Source: Emticicia sp. CRIBPO | GTDB taxonomy: Bacteria; Bacteroidota; Bacteroidia; Cytophagales; Spirosomataceae | Assembly (NCBI RefSeq): GCF_009905725.1 | Contig: NZ_JAAAKV010000003.1 | Coordinates: forward strand, 214,808 to 278,807 | Reading direction: 5' to 3' | DNA: 64,000 bases | Shown: piece after piece, positions 1-7,977 of the stretch | Layout: the number at the start of each line of letters is the position of its first letter | How positions within the stretch are numbered: the first letter of the stretch is position 1 | The notes under the pieces: generated by a model | Databases searched by the model: none | The model's input: only the letters and a program-made list of their open reading frames with translations | Told to the model about the DNA's origin: nothing | Position numbers and translations under genes: made by a program

Positions 1-291
1 AGCAAAGGTTTTGATGAAGAAGATTTTTATCCGACGCTGGAAGAAAAAGCTGCTACTTTGCTTTACCTCGTTATTAAGAACCATTCATTTGTGGATGGAA
101 ATAAGAGAATTGCGGCAGCTTGTTTTCTGCTTTTCCTGAAAGAAAACAGCTTATTGACCACCAGGCATGGCGGACTGATACTGAGTAATGAAGCTCTCGC
201 CAGCCTGACCTTGTTTGTGGCGGCCAGTAAACCGGAAGAAATGGAAACGGTCAAGCGGCTGATCATCAGCGTACTTAACCGCAACCAATAG
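1..291 (+). CDS. Fic/DOC domain protein, C-terminal part (5' end outside window)
   Basis: The open frame runs from the window edge to a TAG stop at 289-291, so only about 96 C-terminal residues are present. The segment HSFVDGNKRIA matches the Fic/Doc active-site motif HxFx(D/E)GN(G/K)R, with Lys in place of Gly as in Doc-type and RhuM-associated Fic domains. The surrounding context (EEKAATLLYLVIKNHSF) resembles the Fic domain at the C-terminus of RhuM-family virulence proteins. Fic domains transfer AMP or, in Doc, phosphate to target proteins using the motif His. The second motif Arg (RxxR) is replaced by Ala-Ala, again as in Doc. Whether this is a stand-alone Doc toxin or a longer RhuM-Fic protein cannot be decided without upstream sequence. 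Confidence 0.8.
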   Translation, partial: SKGFDEEDFYPTLEEKAATLLYLVIKNHSFVDGNKRIAAACFLLFLKENSLLTTRHGGLILSNEALASLTLFVAASKPEEMETVKRLIISVLNRNQ

Positions 292-371
292 ATTGACCTG
301 ATCAGCATAAATCTCTCAGGCTAAATGAAAAATCATAAAGGACCGTATCATTGTCTTTGACAAATTTAAAA

Positions 372-581
372 TTATACCCCTGCTTTTTCTTCTTTCGGAG
401 CTTGCTGTTTCTGAACCATTTGTGCAGCGTATCCATCATCAGCCACCTCGACAGCGTTAGCCAGGTCATCTTCCAGTACGTAAGAAGAGTGTTCTTTACC
501 GAAAGGCCGTGGCATGTCATCATATGTGGGATCATCCACGGCCTTCGATCTGTTTTCAATCGCCAGATCATCTCCGATGGC
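372..581 (-). pseudogene. In-frame continuation of the acidic repeat protein after a premature stop
   Basis: Reading the frame of the 582-1625 gene through its TAA gives 69 more codons before a second TAA at 372-374. This stretch keeps the repeat signature: DDPTYDDMPRPFGKEHSSY aligns with GDPGYDDTPQPFGETSPFY in the preceding unit, and the TAA itself sits where other units have the first Tyr of AEYYKEP. One change from TAT or TAC to TAA explains it. No suitable ATG follows the stop closely in this frame. It is a nonsense-truncated tail, a readthrough product, or a sequencing error. Confidence 0.6.
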
Positions 582-1625
582 TTATGATACAACATCATTG
601 GCTGCCGGTTGGCTGATTAACCATTTTTCTTCCGAACCCGGGTAAAACGGTGAAGTTTCACCAAAAGGTTGCGGGGTATCGTCATACCCCGGATCTCCGA
701 CAGAAGGCGAGGTATCCTTATCGGTTGGATCATCTTCTATAGGCTCCTTGTAATATTCTGCTACGTCATTATCAGCGGGTGTTTGTTCGTCCGGCCGTTT
801 TTCTTCTGAATCCGAATAAGAAGGTGAATTTTCGCCAAAAGGTTTTTCCCTTTCGCGGAAGCCCTGATCAGGATGGGCCGATAAAGTATTTTCATCAATA
901 GGTTCATCCTCTACCGGCGATAGCTGAGGGTCTTTTATGTCATCATTCGGTTTCTCCTCCGGCGGTTCTTCATCGGAATGGGGCAAATTTTCGCCGGAAG
1001 ACTCCGAAGCCTCAGTAAGCTCCTGATCACGATTGTCAATTGACACATTCTCATCCGCCTGAATATCATCCTCTTCAGCTTCTTTATAAGGCTCTGCTAC
1101 ACCGTCATTTGCTGCTGTTTGCTCTTTTTTCAACCGTTCTACTTCAGACAAGACCTTTTCTTCATATGATTCGAGAGTCTCATTGTAGACATGTAACTTT
1201 TCATCGTCAGCTATGCCTTGTTCTTCGTAATAGGGCGGTGAACCATCTTCATTATCTGACTGACCTTCATACCTCGAATTTTCTTCATCGAATAGATCCT
1301 GACCATTTTCTTCTTTGTTAAACGATATTTTGGCGTCGTAAAGCGGCCCATTGGTTTCGAGGTCGGCGGATTCGACATACGGGTCGGTTATATCCTCCGG
1401 GTCAGCCTCTTCAGGGGCATCTTTGGTTCTTTTTTCGGAAGGACTGATTTTTTGTTCATAAAGCTCCTTCTTTTCCTTCTCTGTGTAATCCGGATCTTTG
1501 TGGTATTGAGCATCTTCAAGCTCCTGTGGTGTGGTCCGTTGTCCGAACGGCCTGGTAGCCTGATGGTTATCCGGTTTATTTTCATTGTTTTGTTGCTGCT
1601 CTCTCTCTTTCTTTTCCATGGCCAT
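582..1625 (-). CDS. Acidic repeat protein of unknown function (apparently truncated by an in-frame stop)
   Basis: The 347-residue frame starts at ATG 1623-1625; a second ATG follows two codons later. It encodes an extremely acidic, Glu/Asp/Pro/Ser-rich protein with no signal peptide, membrane segment or recognised domain. Repeats are visible: units of roughly 50-58 residues carrying NDVAExYKExxEDD, a DPGYDD-like block and PFGExSPxYxxSEE, with PFG also near the N-terminus. Such composition suggests an intrinsically disordered protein; I do not recognise a family. The stop at 582-584 falls inside a repeat unit, and the same frame continues with recognisable repeat sequence to 372, so the ancestral product was probably about 417 residues. 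It lies downstream of, and in the same direction as, the acyl-CoA dehydrogenase gene, about 195 bp away. Confidence 0.6.
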   Translation of the reverse strand: MAMEKKEREQQQNNENKPDNHQATRPFGQRTTPQELEDAQYHKDPDYTEKEKKELYEQKISPSEKRTKDAPEEADPEDITDPYVESADLETNGPLYDAKISFNKEENGQDLFDEENSRYEGQSDNEDGSPPYYEEQGIADDEKLHVYNETLESYEEKVLSEVERLKKEQTAANDGVAEPYKEAEEDDIQADENVSIDNRDQELTEASESSGENLPHSDEEPPEEKPNDDIKDPQLSPVEDEPIDENTLSAHPDQGFREREKPFGENSPSYSDSEEKRPDEQTPADNDVAEYYKEPIEDDPTDKDTSPSVGDPGYDDTPQPFGETSPFYPGSEEKWLISQPAANDVVS

Positions 1626-1672
1626 GTGTGTTTTGATTTAAAACTATTTATAATTACCACAGAAAATATCAG

Positions 1673-1690
1673 ACCCCGGTTTTCCGGGGT
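1673..1690 (-). terminator. Candidate terminator hairpin downstream of the acyl-CoA dehydrogenase gene
   Basis: A perfect 7-bp stem (ACCCCGG/CCGGGGT) with a 4-nt loop lies about 130 bp downstream of the dehydrogenase stop on the minus strand. The following minus-strand sequence is only moderately T-rich (CTGATATTTTCT), so termination is plausible but not clear. Confidence 0.35.
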
Positions 1691-1819
1691 ATAATCAGGG
1701 TGGGATGTTGAAGGAAGTCGGCATAAGGAGGATAATCGGGAATATCCCATTGCTCTAAAATTCTATTCCCTACGCCGGCCGGCAACACATTGAAAATGAG
1801 ACTGCACAGCGTTAATCTT

Positions 1820-4069
1820 TTATGTCAGAATTTCAGCCCCGAGGCAGCTTTCAGGTATGGCAAAGGCTTCTACCAGGGGAACTGCGTCTTCCCTGATTTC
1901 CCAGCAAAGCTGATTCACCATTTTGCGGATGGCTTTGGTTTTTACCGCTTCCATGTAGCCGTCTTCCAGGTACCATCCTTTATTTTTCTCGATCTGGGAC
2001 AGGGCGTACAAATGACTCAGCTTGCTCAGGGTTGACCGGCATTTCTGATCACCTACGGATCTGATCGCCAGCTGAAATTGTTCGAGCACCACCCGGTCAA
2101 TGTAAGCCTGAGCCACGTCTATCATCTGATGCTGAGCCACATTAAAGGCATCATAAGCATCAAGCCCGCTGTCGATGAGTTTTTTGAGGCGTTTGGCTGC
2201 TGAAGCCAGAGTCGTTTTTTCACGGTATTGGAAAGATTGCAGAAGAAACTGGTCATCGAGCAGATGGGCATCGTCGGTTTTCCTGGTGACAATCGGATTT
2301 TTTTCTGAAACGACAGTTCTGGCATTTTCGTAGACATAACTGATCAAGCCCATGGCGTCCATGTGACCGAATGATTTTCTGAATTCTGCCAGGCGGTTTT
2401 TGGCCACCAGCTGCATAAGTACAGTATTATCGCCTTCAAAGGTCGTGTATATTTCAGTATCGTTTTTAAGGGCATCAATACGGTTTTCTGACAAATAGCC
2501 TTTGCCGCCACAGGCCTCGCGGCACTCCTGCAATGTGTCCCTGGTATGCCAGGTGGCAGATGATTTCAAACCGGCTGCCAGTGCTTCGATTTCCTGCATT
2601 TCATCTTCGTTTCTAGCGATAAACCTGCCGGTCAGATATTGCAGGGCAAAATGGAAGGCATAAGTTTTTGCCAGTAGCGGCATAAGTCTTCTCTGGTGGA
2701 TGCGATAGTTCAATACGGGTACTTCGGAGCCGCCTTCCGGGCCGAACTGCCTGCGTTGGTCGCCGTAAATAATGGCTATGCTGAGTCCTGATCTGGCTGC
2801 AGCCAAAGCTGAACGGGGTATGCCGATCCTGCCACCGACAAGGGTGCCGAGCATGGTAAAGAAACGCCTGTTATCGCTCGGGATCGGACTTTCAAATGCT
2901 CCTTCGTTACTTACAGACGCAAACCTGTCCAGCATATTTTCTTTAGGAATAATGACCTGGTCAAAACGGATGGTGCCGTTATCAACCCCGTTTAGTCCCA
3001 TTTTTTGACCGCAGTCGCCAATAGTAACTCCTTTAAGTGCCTTGCCTTTTGCATCACGAAGCGGAACCACGAAAGCGTTGATGCCGTAATCCTTTTCATC
3101 TATGATCAGGCGGGCAAAGACCGTGGCCATCTGGCCATGCAGGGCGGCATTGCCGATGTATTCTTTCTGAGCATTTTCATGAGGCGTATGAATGACAAAG
3201 GTCTGGTCCTGATAATTGTAAGTGGCGGTGGTTTCGAGCCCTTTAACATTGGATCCGTGGTGGGTTTCTGTCATGGCAAAACACCCCGGCAATTTTAAAG
3301 ATCCTATGTCTTCGAGGTATTTTTTATGGTGTTTTTCTGTGCCTAATGATTGTACGCTCATGCCCCAGAGGCCAAACTGCACACCGAATTTGATGACAAG
3401 GCTCAGGTCATGGTAGCTGAGGGTTTCCATGATGGCGAAGTAATCTGCCATGTTTTCGCCACCACCGTAAGCTTTGGGATAAGCCATGTTGCCCAGGTTT
3501 TCTGAAGCCAGAATTTTGCACCATTCGTAGACTTTGCTGCGGTAAACCCCTATATCTGTAGAGTTTTCATAAGCAAATTCTGGTCGGATCAGGATTGATT
3601 TCACCCTGTTGATGATCGGGGCCTGCTCACCGTCCAGGATAGCAGTCAGCTTGCTTACATCAAAGCCGCTGCTGGTTTTATGTTTCGAAGTAAACGTGTC
3701 CGCTTTGCTTTTGAAAACTCCGATGGCTTCTTCGCCCAGGATACCGAGATCGTTTTCCAGTTGTTCAAATGCGGTTTTATGTTCTTTTACCGTTTCGTCA
3801 TTTTTTGAAAGGGCCAGCGAGATATCAAAAAGAGAGTCTGCTCCTGAGACCACCTCTTCAATTTCTTTTTTCCAGTCCGCAATTTGTTTGCGGGACGGCG
3901 GCGTGGCAATCTCAATTCCGGAAACCAGCGATTGTTTTTCTTCCTCAGAAAGCCAGACCTGAGAGCGGATAAATTCCTGTAAAGTAAGGAGTTCTTTCTG
4001 TGTTAAAAGGTCATCGGACCAGACCAGGTAAAAAAGAGGGAGGAAGGCATTTGTTTTAAGGTTTTTCAT
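1820..4069 (-). CDS. Acyl-CoA dehydrogenase, acyl-CoA oxidase-like family
   Basis: The 749-residue protein is much longer than a standard 380-400-residue acyl-CoA dehydrogenase. It has the peroxisomal acyl-CoA oxidase style signature FAMTETHHGSNVKGLE near residue 265 and a C-terminal flavin-region motif TTFEGDNTVLMQLVA near residue 540, plus CGGKGYLSENR. FAD-dependent enzymes of this family introduce the alpha-beta double bond in acyl-CoA at the first step of beta-oxidation; true oxidases pass electrons to oxygen, dehydrogenases to ETF. Which applies here cannot be read from the sequence. There is no signal peptide, so it should be cytoplasmic. The ATG at 4067-4069 is the first start in a long open frame. 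It appears monocistronic. Confidence 0.85.
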   Translation of the reverse strand: MKNLKTNAFLPLFYLVWSDDLLTQKELLTLQEFIRSQVWLSEEEKQSLVSGIEIATPPSRKQIADWKKEIEEVVSGADSLFDISLALSKNDETVKEHKTAFEQLENDLGILGEEAIGVFKSKADTFTSKHKTSSGFDVSKLTAILDGEQAPIINRVKSILIRPEFAYENSTDIGVYRSKVYEWCKILASENLGNMAYPKAYGGGENMADYFAIMETLSYHDLSLVIKFGVQFGLWGMSVQSLGTEKHHKKYLEDIGSLKLPGCFAMTETHHGSNVKGLETTATYNYQDQTFVIHTPHENAQKEYIGNAALHGQMATVFARLIIDEKDYGINAFVVPLRDAKGKALKGVTIGDCGQKMGLNGVDNGTIRFDQVIIPKENMLDRFASVSNEGAFESPIPSDNRRFFTMLGTLVGGRIGIPRSALAAARSGLSIAIIYGDQRRQFGPEGGSEVPVLNYRIHQRRLMPLLAKTYAFHFALQYLTGRFIARNEDEMQEIEALAAGLKSSATWHTRDTLQECREACGGKGYLSENRIDALKNDTEIYTTFEGDNTVLMQLVAKNRLAEFRKSFGHMDAMGLISYVYENARTVVSEKNPIVTRKTDDAHLLDDQFLLQSFQYREKTTLASAAKRLKKLIDSGLDAYDAFNVAQHQMIDVAQAYIDRVVLEQFQLAIRSVGDQKCRSTLSKLSHLYALSQIEKNKGWYLEDGYMEAVKTKAIRKMVNQLCWEIREDAVPLVEAFAIPESCLGAEILT

Positions 4070-4585
4070 GTCGGTCGTAGAACTATAAGGTTGAAAAAAG
4101 ATGCCTTTTCAGGCTATTTATTACAATATAGGGCAAAAAAGTGATGAGCACAAACGGATCGAAATAAAAGGAAAGGGCTCATGAGTCAGGAAGTATAGCC
4201 GGATGTTGTGCCGTTTTTGACTTAATGAACTGACATACAAAAAAGTATCGGGGTGTTTTCCGATACTTTGAGGAATTAGAAGATGAGGAGAATGAAGACC
4301 TTTTTCTGTCAGCAGGATTTCCGAATTATGATAGTTCAAGGAGTGAAAAAGGGTGCCTGAATATATCAGAAAAAAAAACGGACAACTTCATCAGAACGCC
4401 ATTTAATCAGTCAAAATCATACACGCAACGGGCAAAAACGCAGTTATCTTTTGCGGACCAACGTCTATGGTATCACCTGTAAATGTGTGAAAGATGTAAA
4501 ATTAATCCCGAATTATGTAATCTGATATTGGGAAAAAAAACTGATATTTGCAGCGATATGTTTCACACACATCAAACAAAATTAA
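4070..4585. other. Intergenic region, about 516 bp
   Basis: It lies between the acyl-CoA dehydrogenase gene (minus) and a small plus-strand frame. The only clear structure is a minus-strand terminator-like hairpin at 4242-4269. Short open frames here have no family resemblance and poor coding character. Confidence 0.5.
4242..4269 (-). terminator. Orphan intrinsic terminator on the minus strand
   Basis: A perfect 10-bp stem (AAAGTATCGG/CCGATACTTT) with an 8-nt loop. On the minus strand it is followed directly by a run of T (TTTTTT), the layout of an intrinsic terminator; on the plus strand no T-run follows. The nearest upstream minus-strand gene (BON protein) ends about 570 bp away. Confidence 0.65.
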
Positions 4586-4822
4586 ATGAATCCGAAAGTA
4601 TTAAAATTTCTTACCAGGCACTTCTTTTTTGAAATCGTGGCAGTTGCAGGGATTATTTCTTTTCATCAGATGAAGAAAAAGAATGAGCCTCTGACCAAGC
4701 CAGCCCATCCTGAAAATAAGCATGATCTGATCGGGAAAACCCGTCACGCAGGCTATTTCGAACCTCAGCTTCAATCTCCACATTTTATGAGAAACGCCTG
4801 GTTACCTGAGGCAAAAGAATGA
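4586..4822 (+). CDS. Small basic protein, hypothetical
   Basis: This 78-residue frame starts with ATG and has a short hydrophobic N-terminal stretch (FFFEIVAVAGIISF, about residues 13-26) followed by a Lys-, His- and Pro-rich tail. That is consistent with a small membrane-anchored protein. I recognise no family. The only support is composition and the lack of any better frame here, so it may not be expressed. It faces the BON gene convergently with a 19-bp gap. Confidence 0.35.
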   Translation: MNPKVLKFLTRHFFFEIVAVAGIISFHQMKKKNEPLTKPAHPENKHDLIGKTRHAGYFEPQLQSPHFMRNAWLPEAKE

Positions 4823-4841
4823 CTGAAAACAGGCTTATCGG

Positions 4842-5168
4842 TTAGTTTTCTGCGGCTATGTTGTCTGAAATTTTTCTGACGCCTGTGATCCTAAGTATTC
4901 CGGCCATTATGACTTCTTTCTCATGAGAACTCAATACTTTTCCTTCCAGGCTTACACATCCGTTTTTTACCTTTACGGCGATACTTTCCCCGGTTATTTT
5001 CCAGTGGGTAAGCAAGGCACCGGCTACTGTTTTAGCCAATGCTTTGTCTTTTTTTATGCATTTCAACTGCAGGATTTCTATCTTCCTTATAGTATAGGCA
5101 ACCCTCAACTGGCTTTCAGGATGGCCGGGTTTGAAGAATACAAACTTATTGTTCATGTTTTTATCCAA
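4842..5168 (-). CDS. BON domain protein
   Basis: The 108-residue protein ends in a single BON-like unit (about residues 45-106). It contains IAVKVKNGCVSLEGKV, then a spacer and AGILRITGVRKISDNI, the usual strand-helix-strand pattern with the V..G.V.L.G.V and GV..V..N signatures. BON domains occur in OsmY-type osmotic-shock and membrane-associated proteins and are thought to bind phospholipid. No signal peptide is visible, so localisation is uncertain. The first about 40 residues (KFVFFKPGHPES) match nothing I know. ATG 5166-5168 was taken; a second Met at codon 5 is equally possible. The neighbours are small stress-type genes. Confidence 0.65.
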   Translation of the reverse strand: MDKNMNNKFVFFKPGHPESQLRVAYTIRKIEILQLKCIKKDKALAKTVAGALLTHWKITGESIAVKVKNGCVSLEGKVLSSHEKEVIMAGILRITGVRKISDNIAAEN

Positions 5169-5208
5169 AGTTGCGGTTTAGTCATTTTAACCGTTTTTTT
5201 TATATTCC

Positions 5209-5225
5209 CCTGAACCAGGTTCAGG
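5209..5225. repeat. Short inverted repeat between cupin and BON genes
   Basis: CCTGAAC-CAG-GTTCAGG, a perfect 7-bp inverted repeat with a 3-nt centre, sits just downstream of the cupin stop and about 40 bp upstream of the BON start. No T-run follows on the minus strand, so it is either an operator-like palindrome or an intercistronic hairpin. Confidence 0.4.
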
Positions 5226-5230
5226 AGGGA

Positions 5231-5569
5231 TCACTCATAACCGCTTTTGATAACGGTCATGATCATCTTGAATCTGCCGTTTGGTTTTACATAATTAGAT
5301 TCATGGGCCGGGATGATGATGGATTGCCCCGTCAGAAGAAGGTTGGACTTTCCACTGATCACGATCTCCGCTTTTCCTTCTATGACCTGTACATAGGTGT
5401 CAAAGGGTGTGGTTTTTTCAGTCAATCCTTCGCCGCTGTCAAATGACATGACGCTGATGTTGCCTGTAGATTTTTTCAATATGGTTTTGATGACAACTGA
5501 ATTGGGAACATATTCTATGATTTCTACAGTGATGTGTATTTTTGATTTTTCGATTTCGTTGATATCCAT
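5231..5569 (-). CDS. Small cupin-domain protein
   Basis: The 112-residue single-domain cupin has motif 1-like sequence TPFDTYVQVIEGKAEIVISG (residues about 53-72) and motif 2-like LTGQSIIIPAHESNYVKPNG (about 79-98). The metal-binding His residues of canonical motif 1 (HxH) are missing, and one His remains in motif 2 (PAHE), so metal binding is doubtful. Similar small cupins in Bacteroidota are annotated only as cupin proteins. There is no signal peptide. It is upstream of, and in the same direction as, the BON gene (62-bp gap), so the two may be cotranscribed. Substrate unknown. Confidence 0.75.
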   Translation of the reverse strand: MDINEIEKSKIHITVEIIEYVPNSVVIKTILKKSTGNISVMSFDSGEGLTEKTTPFDTYVQVIEGKAEIVISGKSNLLLTGQSIIIPAHESNYVKPNGRFKMIMTVIKSGYE

Positions 5570-5738
5570 ATTATTGATCAGACAATGTTTAGAAAATAAT
5601 TTATAAGTTATCAGAATTCAATAAAATCTTTCGAAATCCCGTTTTTTGGAGCCGGAACGACCTGATTCAGAGTATCAGACTTTTAACTAATCAATAGTAG
5701 TCAATTTTTTCCATCTATTATTTTTTATTATTTTCTGA

Positions 5739-6212
5739 TCAGGGTATTTTGAAACTCTCCGTCGTCAGAATTACACTCGCTTCCCTGTTTTGAGTGACAG
5801 GAGCCGTCTCTGCAGTAATGAAAATCCTGACCGGTTTGAGTTCGGTAAGGGTTTCAAAAGAAGCGTTCAGGTTTTTAGATACATAATGGATGTAGGTGGA
5901 GAGTTTCCCCATTTTTTTGATGGCGTGCTGATGACTCTCCATCCACACTATGTAATTTACTTTTGGAGTCCTGACTTCAGACGCTTCTTCCAGTTTTGAT
6001 AGTTTAATTTTGAAGGTATAATTATGGGCTTTATCGATTTTGACGGTAACAAATCCCCTGGCCCCGGGAACCTGTGAAGAGGGCAGAAAATGTATCTTTT
6101 TCTGACAGGAACTCCATGTTAAAGCAACAAGAAAAAGCACAAAGATAAACCGTGCTTTGCGGATAGAATTACGTACAGTAATAAGACACATTCTGTTCAT
6201 AAAGTTGTGCAT
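5739..6212 (-). CDS. Putative lipoprotein, hypothetical
   Basis: The protein has 157 residues. A basic N-terminal stretch (RNSIRKARF) is followed by the hydrophobic core IFVLFLVALTW and a Cys in SSC, consistent with a lipoprotein signal peptide ending near residue 36. The exported part is beta-rich with no recognised domain. Several Met codons precede the signal sequence (codons 1, 5 and 8), so the true start may be internal. It is a single minus-strand gene with 169 bp to the cupin gene downstream. Function unknown. Confidence 0.6.
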   Translation of the reverse strand: MHNFMNRMCLITVRNSIRKARFIFVLFLVALTWSSCQKKIHFLPSSQVPGARGFVTVKIDKAHNYTFKIKLSKLEEASEVRTPKVNYIVWMESHQHAIKKMGKLSTYIHYVSKNLNASFETLTELKPVRIFITAETAPVTQNREASVILTTESFKIP

Positions 6213-6460
6213 TTGGTTTCTGATACAAAGATCGGTCTGTTATTCATCAAAAGCCTTACATAATAATCAAAAAGAGTTGTAAAATTCACACATTAATGAT
6301 GCTGGTTGTGCTTGACGAAGTTCAGAATGCCGGTTTGTCAGGAGCTGTTTCATAGGCCTGATGTGATTCGGTCCGGCCATATTCTATCATAACTTTCCAG
6401 CTAACGAATTAAATTATTCGAAACCCGGATTTTGATGAAACGGCAAACGGATTTGTGCGA

Positions 6461-6667
6461 TCAGGAAGATCCCTTTTCTATAAATCCCTGAAGTCTTAAC
6501 AGAAATTCTTTTCCTTCGGAAGTCAGTTTTCCGAATAACGGATTCAGTTTTTTTAAAATAGTGAAGGGCTCAACGGGAATAGGTAAAGCCATTATTGCCG
6601 TGGCATGGCTGTCATGAATCAGAGCAAGCGGGTTAGCCGGTACAGTATTGCGTTCTGTCTCTTTCAT
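6461..6667 (-). CDS. Small hypothetical protein
   Basis: This 68-residue frame with ATG start has ordinary amino-acid composition, a Pro-rich middle (LPIPVEPF) and an amphipathic C-terminal helix (GKEFLLRLQGFIEKG). There is no signal peptide or known family. The A-rich sequence just upstream of the ATG is compatible with Bacteroidota translation starts. Support is limited to codon usage and the absence of any alternative in this stretch. Confidence 0.4.
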   Translation of the reverse strand: MKETERNTVPANPLALIHDSHATAIMALPIPVEPFTILKKLNPLFGKLTSEGKEFLLRLQGFIEKGSS

Positions 6668-7081
6668 GTTTTTTAATCTTTAAAATATCGGGATAAGCAA
6701 AAAATAATACGGTGAATCGAAAAAAGATAATAAACAGCACCATCAAAATGTGGTGCTTTTATGACTGGAATAATCAAATGGTTAACTACATCACTATCGC
6801 ATTTTGCAAACCATGATGTTTTGGTTTTACCTTTTGAGGTTTGGAGGTATTAAAATCGTGAAGAATGGCTTTGATGAGTCTTACCTTTGTCATTTTATGA
6901 CTGCTTTTGGAAAGAATCAACTCGGAATTCAACCGGATAATGGCGTTGGTAAAATTTTTCATTGTTTGATGGCATTAAGTTTCAAAAGCTTGATGGAAGT
7001 AATTTCGGGAACGATTACTTTACAAAGATGAGGCTAACGAGAAGGAAAATGTTACACAATATTCGATATATGTTACATTAT
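6668..7081. other. Intergenic region, about 414 bp
   Basis: AT-rich sequence between two minus-strand genes. One short plus-strand open frame (6804-7031) has no family resemblance and low-complexity hydrophobic content; I treat it as non-coding. No hairpin or promoter of note was seen. Confidence 0.5.
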
Positions 7082-7642
7082 TCACACATTTTCAAGCGAT
7101 ATGCGTCTTTTGTCTTTTAGTTTTTTGTAGAAGGACGGAGTAAGTCCGGTCACCTTTTTAAACTGATTGGACAGATGGGCCACACTGCTGTAGTGAAGTT
7201 TCCAGGCTATTTCAGTCAGGTTCAGTTCGTCATAAATGATCAGTTCTTTTACCCGCTCTATCTTGTGGCTGATGATGTAATGTTCGATGGTCGTACCCGT
7301 TGCTTCTGAAAAAAGATTGGCCAGATAGGTGTAGTCGTGATTCAGTTTAGTGCTTATAAAATCGGAGTTTTTTATTTTCGGAAGCTCGTCTGAATAGTGC
7401 ACCATTTCAATAATGACGTTCTTTATTTTTTCAATCAGCATAGCTTTCTTGTCGTCCATCAGCTCAAGTCCTGATCTGATCAGTCCGGCTTTCAGTTTTT
7501 CAAATTGCTCTGCAGAGACCTGTTCTTTTATCTCAGCCTCTCCCAGTTCAACATTTCCGTAGCTTAAACCAAGCTTGTCAAGTTCAGACTTGACGATCAT
7601 TTTGCAACGGGTACTTACCATATACTTAATATAGATTTTCAT
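7082..7642 (-). CDS. Short AraC-family regulator with a metal-chaperone-like N-terminus
   Basis: The protein has 186 residues. The C-terminal half (about 90-186) is an AraC helix-turn-helix pair: YDELNLTEIAWKLHYSSVAH and LSNQFKKVTGLTPSFYKKLK. The N-terminal 70 residues begin MKIYIKYMVSTRC, which matches the start of a heavy-metal-associated (HMA) fold. In the relatives I know the motif is MVCxRC; here the first Cys is Ser, so only one of the two metal thiols remains. The family is widespread in Sphingobacteria and Cytophagia, with unknown effectors. The transcript runs away from the MATE gene, with a 335-bp gap between the two starts, so both could share this control region. Confidence 0.85.
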   Translation of the reverse strand: MKIYIKYMVSTRCKMIVKSELDKLGLSYGNVELGEAEIKEQVSAEQFEKLKAGLIRSGLELMDDKKAMLIEKIKNVIIEMVHYSDELPKIKNSDFISTKLNHDYTYLANLFSEATGTTIEHYIISHKIERVKELIIYDELNLTEIAWKLHYSSVAHLSNQFKKVTGLTPSFYKKLKDKRRISLENV

Positions 7643-7977
7643 AGGTAAAGTGTTTTAAACCGGAAGTATCAAAAAGAATTTTTTATAAGAAAAGCTATAA
7701 AAGAGAATAGGCAATGATCAGTATGGATGTCTTTGTAAGATTGATTTACTTTCGCGAGAAATATGAATCAGTTCTGATATAGTTTGACTGATTTTTAATA
7801 ACAGTACAAGTTAAGCAATTTATCCGGTTTTACAGCTAAACGAATGATTAACTTTCTGCTAAGAACCAGATTCTGTGGAACTTCGCGATGCATGATGATT
7901 CAAGTGCAATTCTTTGAGTTGTTTATCAAATAATCAGGGTTTAACCCTAACTTTGCCCCTCATTTCAAAAACTTCTT
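7643..7977. other. Divergent intergenic region between AraC regulator and MATE genes
   Basis: About 335 bp separate the minus-strand AraC start from the plus-strand MATE start. A perfect -7 element for the MATE gene lies at 7948-7955. The rest is AT-rich with no coding potential seen. Confidence 0.5.
7948..7955 (+). promoter_or_regulatory. Bacteroidota -7 element (TAACTTTG) upstream of the MATE gene
   Basis: Exact match to TAnnTTTG, 22 bp before the ATG at 7978. No good TTG -33 element lies at 17-23 bp; the nearest TTG is 26 bp upstream. That suggests either a weak or an activator-dependent promoter. Confidence 0.5.

Noticed and set aside
302-598. Another minus-strand frame over the tail of the acidic repeat protein
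   Set aside because: Its Trp-, Met- and Arg-rich product is unlike the repeat protein; the in-frame continuation at 372-581 carries the repeat signature instead.
4121-4339. Minus-strand open frame of 72 codons in the 4.1-4.6 kb gap
   Set aside because: It runs through the terminator hairpin at 4242-4269 and has no family resemblance or coding-like composition.
6804-7031. Plus-strand open frame of 75 codons
   Set aside because: Low-complexity hydrophobic residues, no homologous motif, no promoter or neighbour support.
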